DNA of 64,000 nucleotides from Methylacidimicrobium sp. AP8 (GCF_903064525.1 NZ_LR797830.1:434001-498000), one strand, 5' to 3'. Positions 19,101 to 28,760 are shown, counted from the first letter of the stretch. Numbers and translations: made by a program. The notes: generated by a model not told the origin, from the letters alone.

Positions 19101-19356
19101 GGGCGTGCCTATGGTCGCGAGCAGCTTGATCGCCCGCCAGCTGGGTTGGGATGGGGAGGCGCTCTTAAGCGCCCCGGTGGAGGACGCGGAGTCCTTTGCC
19201 GAAGCCTGCCGGGCCCTCTACGCCGATCCGGCGCTCTGGGAGCGGATGCGGGCCGGAGCCTTGGCGGCGGTCGCCCGCGACTGCGATCCCAAGCGCTTCA
19301 AGGATGCCGTTCGCGGGCTGGTCGACGAGTTGGTCCGACCGAAGCAGGGGAGGTGA
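16111..19356 (+). CDS. Trifunctional protein: methyltransferase, GT2 and GT4
   Basis: A 1081-residue fusion. Residues about 35-230 are a Methyltransf_24-like domain: RVLVELGTMAGHSYLAFCQA (SAM site), SIDLLHIDGCPRYEAVRRDF and VVLLHDVTEWQSGFGVWRLW. Residues about 443-690 are GT2: ISIVIVLFNQAEFTYACLRS, VILVDNASTDRTGELL, LLLFLNNDAQV and EESDYCLRLWESGKRVLYEP, the rhamnosyltransferase-type layout. Residues about 700-1075 are GT4: ILYIDDRVPRPELGAGYPRA, FLLVGGVRDWQSPNGDALFW and FAAGIPMKAHEAAARGVPMV. A close relative of the first domain occurs as a separate, now interrupted, gene at 38775-41354. One chain could therefore add two sugars and methylate one, perhaps capping chain growth. This is the largest intact coding sequence in the glycan cluster. 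Confidence 0.88.
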   Translation: MTATRPNQTIEDLSGQAEWTSGSGLLRLIPWFPIAAERPIFLSGSSRWAGHIPFAFWSVAALRPRVLVELGTMAGHSYLAFCQAIEALSLSTRAHAVDHWKGDAQAGFYKEEVYEGLKRYHDERYGRFSRLHRMNFEEALALFPEGSIDLLHIDGCPRYEAVRRDFFDWLPKLSPRAVVLLHDVTEWQSGFGVWRLWNELKIAYPSFLFPHAHGLGVLRIGPEAPEALQQLVNLSGTGAARVRRWFARLGERVAADSAEAKSKDGVASDPGIQEEGILAEPGFLLERIGRDPAWRLLGGMQILSRRSRKQLFAARAFARELADGGLPPASRWQALAALRREVDHLLASRSFRWFSSLATTSRRFVRADAEGAGAGLREALRKSFALLLAAAGAEEALPWRDCFSLPLGKTVDRQARREHYRKSLEEFLRGDDRLGLPSASEPEISIVIVLFNQAEFTYACLRSLAIHLALPSEVILVDNASTDRTGELLARVDGARVLRNAENLHFLRAANQGAAAARGRLLLFLNNDAQVVSGTVEAAREALESDPSVGAVGGRIVNLDGRLQEAGSFFRGDGSPQGYGRGDSPLRREYLFRRDTDYCSGAFLLTPAALFREMGGFDEVFAPAYFEESDYCLRLWESGKRVLYEPEAVVLHWEFGSSDARQATEWMVRNQKIFRERHRAFLREREARESGKEPAPISPRPRVRILYIDDRVPRPELGAGYPRANSVVRALVGWGAQVTFFPMSGAWEEWEEIYWNLPREVEVLRGMDSSVLKSYLEARGGGYDLVWISRPHNMAHLLAIEGWKKLLPGARLVYDAEALFALREIRGAELLQGAALPEGEAARRIAREVGWARAADRVVAVSGEEAREFQARGIEDVRVIGHAILPSPTAASFAERKDFLLVGGVRDWQSPNGDALFWFAQKVFPRIRDGWTGDPPRIVAVGEGTDSSELLDRLGPGVVGIGPVADLTPYYERARVFVAPTRFAAGIPMKAHEAAARGVPMVASSLIARQLGWDGEALLSAPVEDAESFAEACRALYADPALWERMRAGALAAVARDCDPKRFKDAVRGLVDELVRPKQGR

Positions 19357-19414
19357 GGAGGAGGCGGCCGAACGGCTTTTGGTGGGAAGATCCACCTCTT
19401 TTCGGAAGACGCCA

Positions 19415-21562
19415 TCAGGCGTGGGAGCGAGGAAGCCCGCGATCGGCTGTTCTTGACCCATTGGCACCGGCCGGATCCCCGTTGCCCGTTTCTGGCGGGT
19501 GATCCTCCGTTCCGGCTGCTTCTTGCTGCTCGAGGTAGAAGAGCACTTCTTGGGCCACGGCCTCGGGGGCGATTTCGGTCAAGCAGGCCTTTGCGTGGGG
19601 ACAGCGGTTGGAATAGCAGGGAGAACAGGAAATCGGGATGCGAAGCAGGCTCACGCGGTGGCCTGCCGGATGGGCCATCCTCCAATCGACGACACCGGAA
19701 AAAACGGTCACCGTCGGAACCCCGAGCGTAGCGGCAATGTGGCTCAAGCCCGAGTCGTTGCCGACGAAGACCTGAGCCGAGGCGAGGAGGCCCGGGACCT
19801 CTGCCAAGGGAACCTGCCCCACGAGGTTTCGGCAGCGCTCGGGCGGGAGGTCGCGAAGAATGGCTTCCGCCGTCTCCCGTTCCGCGGGGCCGCCGACGAG
19901 GAGCACGGTGCAATTGTGCTGGCCGGTCAAGAGGGCGCAGAGGCGGGCAAAATGCTCAACCGGCCACGCCCGGACCGGATCGCCGCAGCCGGGAGCGACG
20001 GCGATGAGCCTAGGCAGGGGGCTCTCGGTCGTGGCGATCCCTTGCAGGAAGGAGGGCAGGCAAGAAGAGGGGTCCTGGAGGGCGGCGCGGATCGCTTCGA
20101 CGAGGAGCAGGGCCGAGGAGCGCCGGTGGGTCGGGGCGTAAAGATCCCCGGAGAGTTCTCCGTTGGGCAGTGCGACGTCGAGGACGACGTCGACCTCGGG
20201 GGCCGCGAAGCCCGCGCGAAGCTCGGCCTGAAAATGGCAGAGAAGGAAGCGGGTGTCCGGGTCGGTGCGCAGGTCGACGGCCAAGTCGAACCGGCCCAGC
20301 GAGCGCGCGATGGCGGCAACCCGCTCCGCCTCGAGGTTGCTCACTCCCCGCCATTCTCCGGAGCGCTCCGGGAAGAACTCGAATGGGATGATCTGCTGGA
20401 AGCAGCCGGTCCGCTCCGCCAGGGGAACGTTCCATGGACCGCAGAGCAGGGTGATCTCCGCTTCGGGCCAGGACCGGCGCAGGAGATCGTGCGCCGGCAA
20501 CCGGTAGATAAAGTCGCCGATGTGGTCGAGCTGGAGCACCAGGATGCGTCGGATTGCGCCGACACGTCCGCGAAGTCCTTGAATGCCCGATAGGCGGAGG
20601 ATCTGGAGCGGGCCGCGGACCGGTTCCGCTCTCTCTCCCGCTTCGTCGATAGCGGTTCGGATGGCTGGTTCCTCCGACGGCTTTTCCTCCGACGGCTTTC
20701 CCCGACGTGCGAAGGACGTGCGGAGTGCCCGCTCGATCCGGCGCAAGGGCTGGCTCTCCCGCTTCCGGTGCAACCGGTCGACCTCGCGCCGGAGCTGCTC
20801 GTTGTGCTCGTTGTAATCCTGAATGTAATCCTGAAGCTGCGCGATCTGCACGCGGAGCGTGCGGATCTCTTTCGGTAGTGCATGTATTATGAACCTGTCG
20901 AAGACATTGGGAGGAAGGGCGAACCGCTCCCGGAGCGCCATCCGCTCCTTCGCCAGGTAAAACCGGTTGAGGCCGTCGAAGTAGACAAAGAGATAATCCT
21001 TGGCCAGAAGCAGAGGCTCCCAAGCCTCGTGCGAAGGTTCCTGGCCGTTCGTTGTCGTTGCTTTCACGAGGACGATCCAGGGACGAACGGCCTGGAAGGA
21101 AAACCCCCGCAAGGCGTCCGCCTCCGACCCTTGGCAGTCGACCTTGAGGAAGTGGATCAGGTCGACCCGGTTCTCCGCGACGACCTCGTCGAGAGTTCGG
21201 ACGGAGACGCTTACGGGCCGGGCGACGAAGCCGGCTTTGTTTCGGGGATCCAGCGCATACGCCTGGCGGAAGGTGCGCAAGCCCGATCCGGGGGAGAGGC
21301 TGAGGGTCCTTTCCCCGTTTTGGCTGCCGGCCGCCACCGGAAGGTTGCGGTCGCGCGGCCTTCCGGCCGCAAGCCTCGGAAACAAATCCGGGTCGGGCTC
21401 GAGGTTGATTCCCCTCCACCCATGGTCATAGAAGTGCTTGGTGACCGAGCCCCTGACCGGATCTCCGGCTCCGACGTCGACGTAACACCCGATCGGGACT
21501 TCGGCCAGGGCCCTGCGGAGGATCACGTCTTCGAAGTTCTCCGCGTAGGAAATCCAGGGCAT
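19415..21562 (-). CDS. FkbM methyltransferase fused to glycosyltransferase family 9
   Basis: A 715-residue bifunctional protein starting at the ATG at 21562 (the upstream extension to 22591 is antisense to a GT2 and rejected). Residues about 1-215 are FkbM-type: PWISYAENFEDVILRRAL, GCYVDVGAGDPVRGSVT (SAM site), HGWRGINLEPDPDLF, LIHFLKVDCQGSEADALRGF and RPWIVLVK. Residues 220-290 are coiled coil. Residues about 345-700 are GT9: RRILVLQLDHIGDFIYRLPA, ITLLCGPWNVPLAE, IAVAPGCGDPVRAWP and VGNDSGLSHIAATLGVPTVT. The protein at 4576-6471 is a paralogue in which the FkbM half has decayed. Convergent with the 16111-19356 gene (58-base gap). Confidence 0.88.
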   Translation of the reverse strand: MPWISYAENFEDVILRRALAEVPIGCYVDVGAGDPVRGSVTKHFYDHGWRGINLEPDPDLFPRLAAGRPRDRNLPVAAGSQNGERTLSLSPGSGLRTFRQAYALDPRNKAGFVARPVSVSVRTLDEVVAENRVDLIHFLKVDCQGSEADALRGFSFQAVRPWIVLVKATTTNGQEPSHEAWEPLLLAKDYLFVYFDGLNRFYLAKERMALRERFALPPNVFDRFIIHALPKEIRTLRVQIAQLQDYIQDYNEHNEQLRREVDRLHRKRESQPLRRIERALRTSFARRGKPSEEKPSEEPAIRTAIDEAGERAEPVRGPLQILRLSGIQGLRGRVGAIRRILVLQLDHIGDFIYRLPAHDLLRRSWPEAEITLLCGPWNVPLAERTGCFQQIIPFEFFPERSGEWRGVSNLEAERVAAIARSLGRFDLAVDLRTDPDTRFLLCHFQAELRAGFAAPEVDVVLDVALPNGELSGDLYAPTHRRSSALLLVEAIRAALQDPSSCLPSFLQGIATTESPLPRLIAVAPGCGDPVRAWPVEHFARLCALLTGQHNCTVLLVGGPAERETAEAILRDLPPERCRNLVGQVPLAEVPGLLASAQVFVGNDSGLSHIAATLGVPTVTVFSGVVDWRMAHPAGHRVSLLRIPISCSPCYSNRCPHAKACLTEIAPEAVAQEVLFYLEQQEAAGTEDHPPETGNGDPAGANGSRTADRGLPRSHA

Positions 21563-21728
21563 TCCCCCTTCCCGGTTTGCCGGTCCGCAGCATTCCCCAG
21601 CCAGAAGCCGGCCTCCAAGAGGAGGCGCGAACCCGCGCGGTTCTATCCGTTTTCCCGTAGGAAAAGGCAAGTTTATTTTTTTCTCTGCATCGCCATGGTG
21701 CGCCGAGCGCCTCGGCGCCCCCGCGGGA

Positions 21729-22748
21729 CTACGAGCCATCCGCGGGCGAGCGAGGATCCAGGGCCCCCTTCCGCGCGCGGCGCACGGCTTGGCCGCAGGA
21801 GCGAACGAGGCGACGGACGCGGCACGCCCGGCGGAAGCCGAGAAAGCGGACGAGCCAGCGGACATGCGGCTCGGCCGCTTCGGCGAGCGCCCGCTCGCTC
21901 CAGAGATCGGAAAGTCGGGCCTCGCGGGAGAGCGGCTCGACCGACTGCGGGGCCAACCGGTCGAGCACTCGGAGGATCCGGGCGTATTCGGCCTGGGCCG
22001 CCTCGCGGCGCGGACGCGTCCATTGGTCCATAGCCTGGAGTTCCTTGGCGGCCTCCCGGACCATCGAAGCGCGCCAGCGGAGGGCTTCGGGGATGTTGGA
22101 GGAGGTGAGGCTCGGCTCGTGGCAGACCCGGTAGACTGCCCCGGGGGTGGGGGTGTAGCGGAAGCGTAAGCCCGCTCGGATGGCCCGCCAGTAGATCTGG
22201 TAGTCGTCGTAATAGTCGACGGGAAGATCCTTCCAGCCGCCCAAGGCCAGGAGCTTCTCCCGGCGCCAGAGGAGGGCGCCGTTTTGGGGAAACTGCGAGG
22301 AGAGCCAGGTCCGGGGGAGATCCCGGGGATCGTCGAGCGGCTGGCGCTCGCAGGATTGGACGCTTCCGTTGCTCCATCGCTCGAGAAGAAAGGGGGAAAA
22401 GAGGACGTCGGCCTCGGCGAGGCTGCCGGCCTCGGCGATCTGGGTGGCGATCTTTTCGGGTAGGAGGTAGTCGTCGTGGTCGAGCCACTGGACCCACTCG
22501 CCGGAGGAGGCTTCGAGGAGGAGCTGACGGGCGAGGCTACTCCGGCCCGTGCGGGCCTGGAGAAGCCGGAGGCGGTCGCCGAAGGCGGCAAGGCGTTGGA
22601 CGGTCCGGTCGCTTGAGCCGTCGTCGAGGACCAGCACCTCCTTGTTCGGCCAGCTCTGCCCTAGGGCGCTCTCGATGGCGGGGACGATCCACGGGCCCGA
22701 GTTGTAGGCGGGGATCCCGATGGTGACCAGGGGGAAGGAGTTGCTCAT
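21729..22748 (-). CDS. Glycosyltransferase family 2
   Basis: A 339-residue GT2 enzyme from the ATG at 22748 (an in-frame ATG at 22826 adds 26 residues of unlikely sequence). VTIGIPAYNSGPWIVPAIES opens the GT-A domain, EVLVLDDGSSDRTV and WVQWLDHDDYLLPEKIATQI hold the nucleotide and metal-binding region, and DYYDDYQIYWRAIRAGLRF is the acceptor motif. The C-terminal 100 residues are helical, with no membrane segment. Divergent from the broken GT2 at 22807. Very similar in sequence style to the pair at 36651-37712 and 37709-38638. Confidence 0.86.
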   Translation of the reverse strand: MSNSFPLVTIGIPAYNSGPWIVPAIESALGQSWPNKEVLVLDDGSSDRTVQRLAAFGDRLRLLQARTGRSSLARQLLLEASSGEWVQWLDHDDYLLPEKIATQIAEAGSLAEADVLFSPFLLERWSNGSVQSCERQPLDDPRDLPRTWLSSQFPQNGALLWRREKLLALGGWKDLPVDYYDDYQIYWRAIRAGLRFRYTPTPGAVYRVCHEPSLTSSNIPEALRWRASMVREAAKELQAMDQWTRPRREAAQAEYARILRVLDRLAPQSVEPLSREARLSDLWSERALAEAAEPHVRWLVRFLGFRRACRVRRLVRSCGQAVRRARKGALDPRSPADGS

Positions 22749-22806
22749 CGGCGGAACGGAAAAGGGTAGCGCCGAGCCCAGGATCCCGGCAATAACTCCC
22801 TCGTCT

Positions 22807-25409
22807 ATGGAGCCCCTGGTCACCATCGCCGTCGTCTCGCCGGCGAGCGGGGAGGAAGAGGAGAGGCTCGTCGCGGAGGCCCGCGGGCAGAGCTGGGCGA
22901 GGAAGGAGATCCTGGTCGCCGGGCCGGGGAGGGCCCGGAGGAGCCCGGAAGCGCGGGCTGGCGGCGGATTCCGGTGGGCGGCGGGGAGGATCCCCGGGCG
23001 GCGCTGGTCCGGGCGGCCCGGGGGAGTGGATCCAGTGGCTGCGGGCGGGAGAGCGGCTCTCCCCCTCCAAGATCGAGGAGCAGCTCCGGGAAGGGGCGAA
23101 GCTTAGGGGAAGGGATCTTCTCTGCTCCCCCTATCGGCTCGGGGCGGGGGAGGACGCTCCGGTCGTCGATCCCGGGAAGGAGCCGCTGAGCTATGTCGCT
23201 CGTCTGGGGAGCCACTTTCCCTTGGTCGCTCCCGTTCTCTGGTCCGCCAAGGCGCTGCGCTCTTTCCTGCGCGATCCCAAGACAGGATTCGTGCGACGGA
23301 GAATCGGGCTTGGGGCAGAAGCGGGCGTCGGCTGCCCGGAGTCGGAGGGAGAGCCGGCGCAGGCCGAGTGGGCGGCGGCTTTGGCCTGGGCGTTTCTCTT
23401 GGCGTCCGCAACACCGGCCGTGTCCGCGGAGCGAGAGCGTCTTTATCGTCTCTTGCGGGAGATGTCCCCGGATCTGGCGCAAGGGATCGCGGTGAGGCTG
23501 CGTGCTTGGGATCTCCTGGAAAAGATGGCCCCCAAAAAGGGCTTGGCGGCTGCCGTGGGCCGGGTAGGCGGTCCGAAGGCCGCCCTTCGCATGGAGGCGG
23601 CGATGCAGCAGTTGCGCCGGGCCGAGAGCGCTTTCCGGCGAAGGCGGAGGCATATCCTCTATCGGATGGGGTTGCGGAAGCAACCGATCCCGGCGTGCCG
23701 GGAAGATACCGAATGGCGAGCCTTTGGGACCATGGCATCGGAAGCCTACGCGAGCTGGATCGCGGCCTACCAGCAACTCGACGGGGCGGATCGGGAGGCG
23801 ATTCGCAGGGAGATCGAGCGGTTTCCCCGAAGGCCGCTGCTTTCGATCGTCATGCCGGTGTTCAATAGCCCGGCGAAGTGGCTCCAGCGGGCCATCGACT
23901 CGGTGCGGGAGCAGCTCTATCCGGATTGGGAGCTCTGCATCGCCGACGATGGATCGACGGCTGCCCACATCCGGCCCTTGTTAGAAAGGAATCGGGAGAA
24001 GGACCCCCGGATCCGGGTCGTTTTCCGCGGGGAAAATGGGGGGATTTCCGCCGCCTCCAACAGCGCGCTCGAACTGGCGCGGGGGGAGTGGATCGTCCTC
24101 TTGGATCATGACGACGAGTTGCCCGAGGAGGCGCTTTATATGGTGGTGCGGGAGATCCTGCGCCATCCGGAGGCTGCGCTGATCTACTCGGACGAAGACA
24201 AGATCGACGAGGAGGGCCGCCGCTTCGAGCCCTATTTCAAGCCCGACTTCTGCTACGACCTGCTGCTTTCCCAAAACTGCATCAACCACTTGGGAGTCTA
24301 TCGGTCGGACCTTTTACGCTCCCTGGGAGGGTTTCGGGAAGGGTTCGACGGGAGCCAGGATTACGACTTGGCGCTGCGCTTCGTGGAGCGCTTGGAGCCC
24401 CGGCAGATCCGCCACATCCCCCGGGTGCTCTACCACTGGCGGGCGATCGCCTCCTCGGGCGCGGCCCGGCAGGAGGCGAAGCCCTACGCCTATGAGGCGG
24501 CGCGGCGGGCGATCGGGGATCATCTTCAGAGAGTCGGCGAACGGGCGGAAGTCCTCTTTACGCCGATTCGCTGGGCCTATCGGGTGCGCAGGAGTCTCCC
24601 GGAGAATGTCCGCGTCAGCCTCTTGCTCAGGGCGGGAACGACGGCGGAAGCTCTGGGACGATCGATCGAGAGGATTCGGAAGCAGGCGGATTGCCCGGAA
24701 TTGGAATTGCTCGTGGTTGCCGGCAGCCCGAGTTGCCCGAATGAGGACGATGAGGGCAAAGAAGGGGTGCGCTTCTTGGCTCCGCCGGCGGGACTGGCCG
24801 GCCCCTCCCTTTGGAACTGGGCGGCGCGGCAGGCGAAGGGGGAGATCCTGGTCTTCCTGGAGGCTCCGGCGGAGCCCAAGGGGGAGGATTGGCTTGCGGA
24901 GCTTGTGAGCCAGGCGGTCCGGCCCGAGGTGGGGGCGGTGGGAGCGCGGATCCTGGCCCCGACGGCACGGTGGCCGAGGCGGGGGTCGTGATCGGGCCGG
25001 GTGGAGCGGCCGCAGCCGCATTCCGGGGGTGGAGCGGGGGTCGACCGGCTATGTGGGGCAAGCGGTCCTGATCCGGAATCCGTCGGCGGTGAGCGCGGCC
25101 TGCCTGACGACGCGGCGGGCGGTTTGGGAGGAGTGCGGGGGATTCGACCAAGGGTATGGCCGGGATCTGTGGGACATCGACTACTGCCTGCGGCTGCGGG
25201 AAAAGGGCTACCGGATCGTGTATACTCCTTATGCCGAACTCGTGCGCCTCGAGGATTCCCCTGAGGAATCTACGGAGGATCGGGAGCGCTTTCGATTGAA
25301 GTGGCCAGAGTGGATCGAATGGGATCCGGCCTACAACCCGAACTTGAGCCTGGAAGAGGGGTACGCCCTGGCCTGGCCGCCGCGGGTCGGGCGGCCGTGG
25401 AGGGGGTGA
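22807..25409 (+). pseudogene. Glycosyltransferase family 2 (rhamnosyltransferase-like), four frame changes
   Basis: Starts at ATG 22807 (MEPLVTIAVVSP) and ends at 25409. Coding potential steps through frames at about 22970, 23018, 24960 and 25028, each step consistent with one missing base in a G- or C-rich run. Assembled, it resembles a protein of about 865 residues. It has an N-terminal GT2-like region with EWIQWLRAGERLSPSKIEEQ, and a central GT2 domain (LLSIVMPVFNSPAKWLQRAI, ELCIADDGSTAAHI, WIVLLDHDDELPEEAL, YDLLLSQNCINHLGVYR). A second, shorter GT2-like segment contains ARILAPDGTVAEAG and WDIDYCLRLREKGYRIVYTP. The longest uninterrupted piece is 23222-24991 and contains the whole central domain. 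Genuine decay and indel errors are both possible. Confidence 0.8.
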
Positions 25410-25599
25410 GCGGCGGGGATGCGAAGCAGCTCGGATTCCCCCCGGAGGGAGCGTGCAGGGGTCCCGGCCGATCAGCAGGGAAACCCCAACGATGCTACTG
25501 GAACCCATGAGTTCGACGCGATCCGTCAAGCACTGTCGAGCATGGCCTGGCCAGCCGAAAACGCCCGGCACCAGTAGCATGGTGGATCGTTTCAATGGA

Positions 25600-26640
25600 A
25601 GACCGGCGCAGATCCTCCGTGCTCATCGCTTCGAGGCTCCCCTGGACCTAATCGACCGCCTGCTTGCCTTGAGTATGGAGGCGGCGGCCTTCCGGGCTGG
25701 CCAGCTTCTCAACCCGCTTGCGCCTCCACGGGCTTCTCCCGTCGACGATCGGCGGGCGGGAACTCGTACCGCCGGCGGCATTCCCGAGCTTCGGCCCGCA
25801 AGGGACAGTAGACTTCGATTCCCTTCGCCTGCAGAGCCTCGACCTCTTCGCCATGGCCATATCCCGCCTGTCCACCAGCACCGCACGGACCCGAGCGGCT
25901 TCCGTAGGAATAGCCCGCGGGCCGGCTTCCCGCTCGCCGGTATCGTTGGCGCACACACTGACCCGAGCCGAAAGCACCAAGGCACTCCCTTCCGCATCCA
26001 CGGCCGCCTGCGCATGAATAGCTCTGCGCAAAGGCTTCGTTTCCGGCTCGTGCGCATCCGCCGGCTCAAGGGCTCGGTCAGGTTGCCTTGCTCCTCCGCC
26101 CCGGGCTTCTCCTCCGGAGGCTCGATATGCCGCCCTTTGGCACTCCCCTTGCGGGCTGCTCCCTCTTTTCCCTTCCGCTCGGAATCGGCATGCTCCTGCT
26201 CCGCTTGCTCCTTGGCGCCTTCCTCCAGGCGGCGTTGCGCTTCCTCTCGCTTTTGCCGGGAGCCGCTGCCACCGACCGATCTCCGCAGGCAGCTTGGCCG
26301 GATCCGCTTCCTCCGCTTTTTCCAAGATTCTCCCGCCGAAACCGGCAGATCGCCTCGGGATCCGGATGGGTTGTTCGCACAAAGATCACGCACCGCCACA
26401 CCTCGCCGCGGCCGCCGCCTCGACCCTCCGGCTCGGAAAAGATTCCGTTGGCGTAGCAATATCAAAAGCGAGAGCGGCATCGACGGCGGATACTGCCGGT
26501 CCCCCGTCCGGCGTGCGTCGACCCGAAAGAATGCACCAAGTCGTCCTCGTCCACCCAATCCCGCAGGCCTCGGGCAAAACCGTCAGCGCGATCCGATCCA
26601 CCGTCGCAAATCGCTCAGCCATGCGCTCTTCTACCCTATT
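25600..26640 (-). pseudogene. IS1182-family transposase remnant
   Basis: Scattered but recognisable pieces of an IS1182-type DDE transposase in all three minus-strand frames: THPDPEAICRFRRENLGK (about 26355-26300), HAQAAVDAEGSALVLSARVS with CANDTGE (about 26000-25910) and EEVEALQAKGIEVYCPLR (about 25860-25800). The order matches the family. Numerous frame changes and probable internal deletions leave no intact domain, and no terminal repeats were identified. It separates the glycan cluster from the secretion locus. The flanking bases 25410-25599 hold no recognisable gene. Confidence 0.65.
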
Positions 26641-26916
26641 CCAGAGGGAAAAGGAAAGTCCGACAGGCTGCCGGGAAGCCCAAACCGGGGAGATCGGCCG
26701 GAGTTGGCAAGGAGCTTTCAGGAGCTCTCAGAGGCCCTGCGCCGCGAAACGGCGGGGGGCATCGGCTGCTCGGGAAGAAGGCAGAAGGCCAAGGGCGGCG
26801 GGGGCTTGACTTGCCGGCTCCCTTCGGGTATGCGGGTGCACAAGCATCTCCTGCGGGGGCTTGCGCTCGGGCGCAAGGCGTCGCGGGAGGGGGAGAAAAA
26901 GGAGGAAGCGAGAAAG

Positions 26917-28017
26917 ATGAAGAGGAAGGCAAACGGCTATCGGTGGGCCCTGCTGCTGGCGGCGGGCTGGGGAGGGCTGGCTCTCGGATCGGCCCGGGCG
27001 ACGGTCGTCGGGCCCATGCAGCTTCCCGGGCATGGAACGGTCGTTTCCGGAGGGGCGGTCGCGACCGGGAGCTACGGGGCGGGAGGCAGCGGGCATATCC
27101 GGGTGACCGCGGCCGACACCGTCATCAACTGGGGGACAACCGGGGGGACGATCGGAACCCATCAGCCCGGAGGCTTCAACATCGGCAGCGACGCTCATCT
27201 GGCGATCACGGGGGGAGCCGGGGCTTCCCTGCTCAACGTCGACGTGAGCGGCAATCCCTCCCAGATCCTCGGCATGATGGCGACCAACATCCCGACTTTC
27301 GTGGCCAATGCGAACGGGATCACGGTAGGACCCGGCGCCAGGATCGTGGCACCCGCCGGGCTGGGTCTGGTGGCCGCCACGGTCAACGAGAAGGCCTTCG
27401 CTGCCGACGGGCGGCTGCCGGTGAGCTTCGCCGCCTCCGGTCCCTTGCAGGTGGCGGGCGACCTGGTGGCCGCCGGGGGACCCGGACGCTCGATCTTCCT
27501 GGCCGGCTCGGGCGCGGTCAACGTGGCGCCGGTTCCCAACGGGGCTGCGCACTACTTCAAGCCCGGGACCAACGTGACGGTCGACGGCGGGGTCGGCGGG
27601 GTCTTTGCGGCCGGCCGCTTTGTTCCGCAGGACGGCATCGGCTCCGCGACGCCTTCGGCGGCCGGCTTGACGACGGTGACCCTCCGCCTCGGCACCGAGG
27701 CGCACCCGTATAACCTGAGCCTGAGCGGTCCCAACGGGGCGAAGCCCTCGGTGGGGACCGTGGTCTTGGCCAACGGGAACCTGGTCAACGACGGGGTCCT
27801 GACCAGCAGCACCGGGAACCTGGTCCCCTACCTGCAGTGGACCGGGACGCTCACCAACAACGGGACGATCTTGGGGGTCCTGGACACGAGCGTAACGGGC
27901 GGCAAGGTGAGCTTCCAGGGGAACACCGCGGGCTTGCTGGCTTACGGCGGAGTCGTCAACAACGGGACGATCCTCTCCGTCTCCCCGCCGGTCCATCCGA
28001 GGGGCCACGGCCGGTAG
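26917..28017 (+). CDS. TpsA-like exoprotein with a haemagglutination-activity (TPS) domain, short
   Basis: Secreted partner of a two-partner (type Vb) secretion system, 366 residues. The ATG at 26917 follows GGAGGAAG; an earlier in-frame ATG at 26830 is possible. A signal peptide covers residues 1-29 (WALLLAAGWGGLALGSARA). The TPS fold follows, with TVINWGTTGG, GGFNIGSDAHLAI, SGNPSQILGMMATNIP and NANGITVGPGARIVAP corresponding to the usual INW, FNIG, NPSQILG and NPNGI motifs. After about residue 250 it has glycine and asparagine-rich beta-helix-like sequence (NGNLVNDGVLTSSTGN, LTNNGTILG). Known TpsA proteins are usually much longer, so this one carries little more than the secretion domain. 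The partner transporter tpsB lies 0.8 kb downstream on the same strand. Confidence 0.78.
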   Translation: MKRKANGYRWALLLAAGWGGLALGSARATVVGPMQLPGHGTVVSGGAVATGSYGAGGSGHIRVTAADTVINWGTTGGTIGTHQPGGFNIGSDAHLAITGGAGASLLNVDVSGNPSQILGMMATNIPTFVANANGITVGPGARIVAPAGLGLVAATVNEKAFAADGRLPVSFAASGPLQVAGDLVAAGGPGRSIFLAGSGAVNVAPVPNGAAHYFKPGTNVTVDGGVGGVFAAGRFVPQDGIGSATPSAAGLTTVTLRLGTEAHPYNLSLSGPNGAKPSVGTVVLANGNLVNDGVLTSSTGNLVPYLQWTGTLTNNGTILGVLDTSVTGGKVSFQGNTAGLLAYGGVVNNGTILSVSPPVHPRGHGR

Positions 28018-28047
28018 GCCGGGCGTGAGCCGGAGAGAAGGGCCGCG

Positions 28048-28760
28048 TCACGGCCGGGAGGCGGGCCGGGGAGGCCCCAGCCGGGCGCTGACGCGGGCGA
28101 GGTTCTCGAGGATCGTGGGGTTGTGGGGCTGGAAGAGGAAGGCCTTGCTGTAGGCCTCGCGCGCCTCGCGGAGCCGGCCGAGCTTTTCGTAGGCGACTCC
28201 TAGGTTGTTCCAGGCCTCGGCATTGCCCGGCCGGTCCGCGAGCGCCTTCCGGTAGGCCGCTGCGGCTTCCGCGAACCGGTCGAGCTCCCCATAGACGACC
28301 CCGAGGCGGAACCAGGAGGAGCTTTCCGGGGCGAGCCGGCAGGCGGTTTCGAAGGCGGGGAGGGCCTCGGCGTGGCGGCCCAGGTGCTCCTCCTCGGCGC
28401 CGAGCGCGAGCCAGGCCGCCGGGTCGGCCGGGCTCAGCCGCGTCGCGCGCTGGTAGGCCGCCAGGGCCAGCTTCCGGTAGCCGGCTGCGGCGTAGGCGCG
28501 GCCGAGGCGCAGCCAAGCCTCGCCGCGGCGGGGGCGAGGGCGGCGGCCTTGCGGAAGGCCGGAATCGCCTCGGCCGGCCTGCCGGCCTCGAGGAGGGCCT
28601 CGCCGAGCGAGCTCCAGGCTTCGACCGACCGGGGCATCGCCTGCGCCCGCTCCCGGAGGCGGGCGAGGCTTGACTGCGGAGCGGGCGCGGCGGACGGGTC
28701 GGCGGCCGCCGGCGGGAGGCAGAACGCGAGGAAGGCCAGCAGCAGGAGGAGGCGGTCCAC
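28048..28760 (-). pseudogene. Exported TPR protein with a frameshift
   Basis: Starts with GTG at 28760; residues 1-20 form a signal peptide (LLLLLAFLAFCLPPAAA). The first TPR is VEAWSSLGEALLEAGRPAEA. Near 28525-28535 the reading moves to another frame in a C-rich run. It then continues with clear TPRs: EAWLRLGRAYAAAGYRKLAL, AEAWNNLGVAYEKLGRLREA and FLFQPHNPTILENLARVSAR, ending at TGA 28050-28048. One restored base gives a periplasmic protein of about 237 residues with at least five TPRs. It lies between tpsA and tpsB on the opposite strand and may help assembly or secretion; that is inference. Confidence 0.72.

Noticed and set aside
21563-22591. N-terminal extension of the FkbM-GT9 gene
   Set aside because: Serine/proline/arginine-rich sequence overlapping the GT2 gene on the same strand in another frame.
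22807-25409. Programmed frameshifting to explain the GT2
   Set aside because: Four separate sites without slippery heptamers or stop codons in the usual positions make programmed recoding implausible.
25453-26916. Long plus-strand frame leading into tpsA
   Set aside because: Shadow of the IS1182-like remnant on the other strand; the TpsA signal peptide and ribosome-binding site define the start at 26917.
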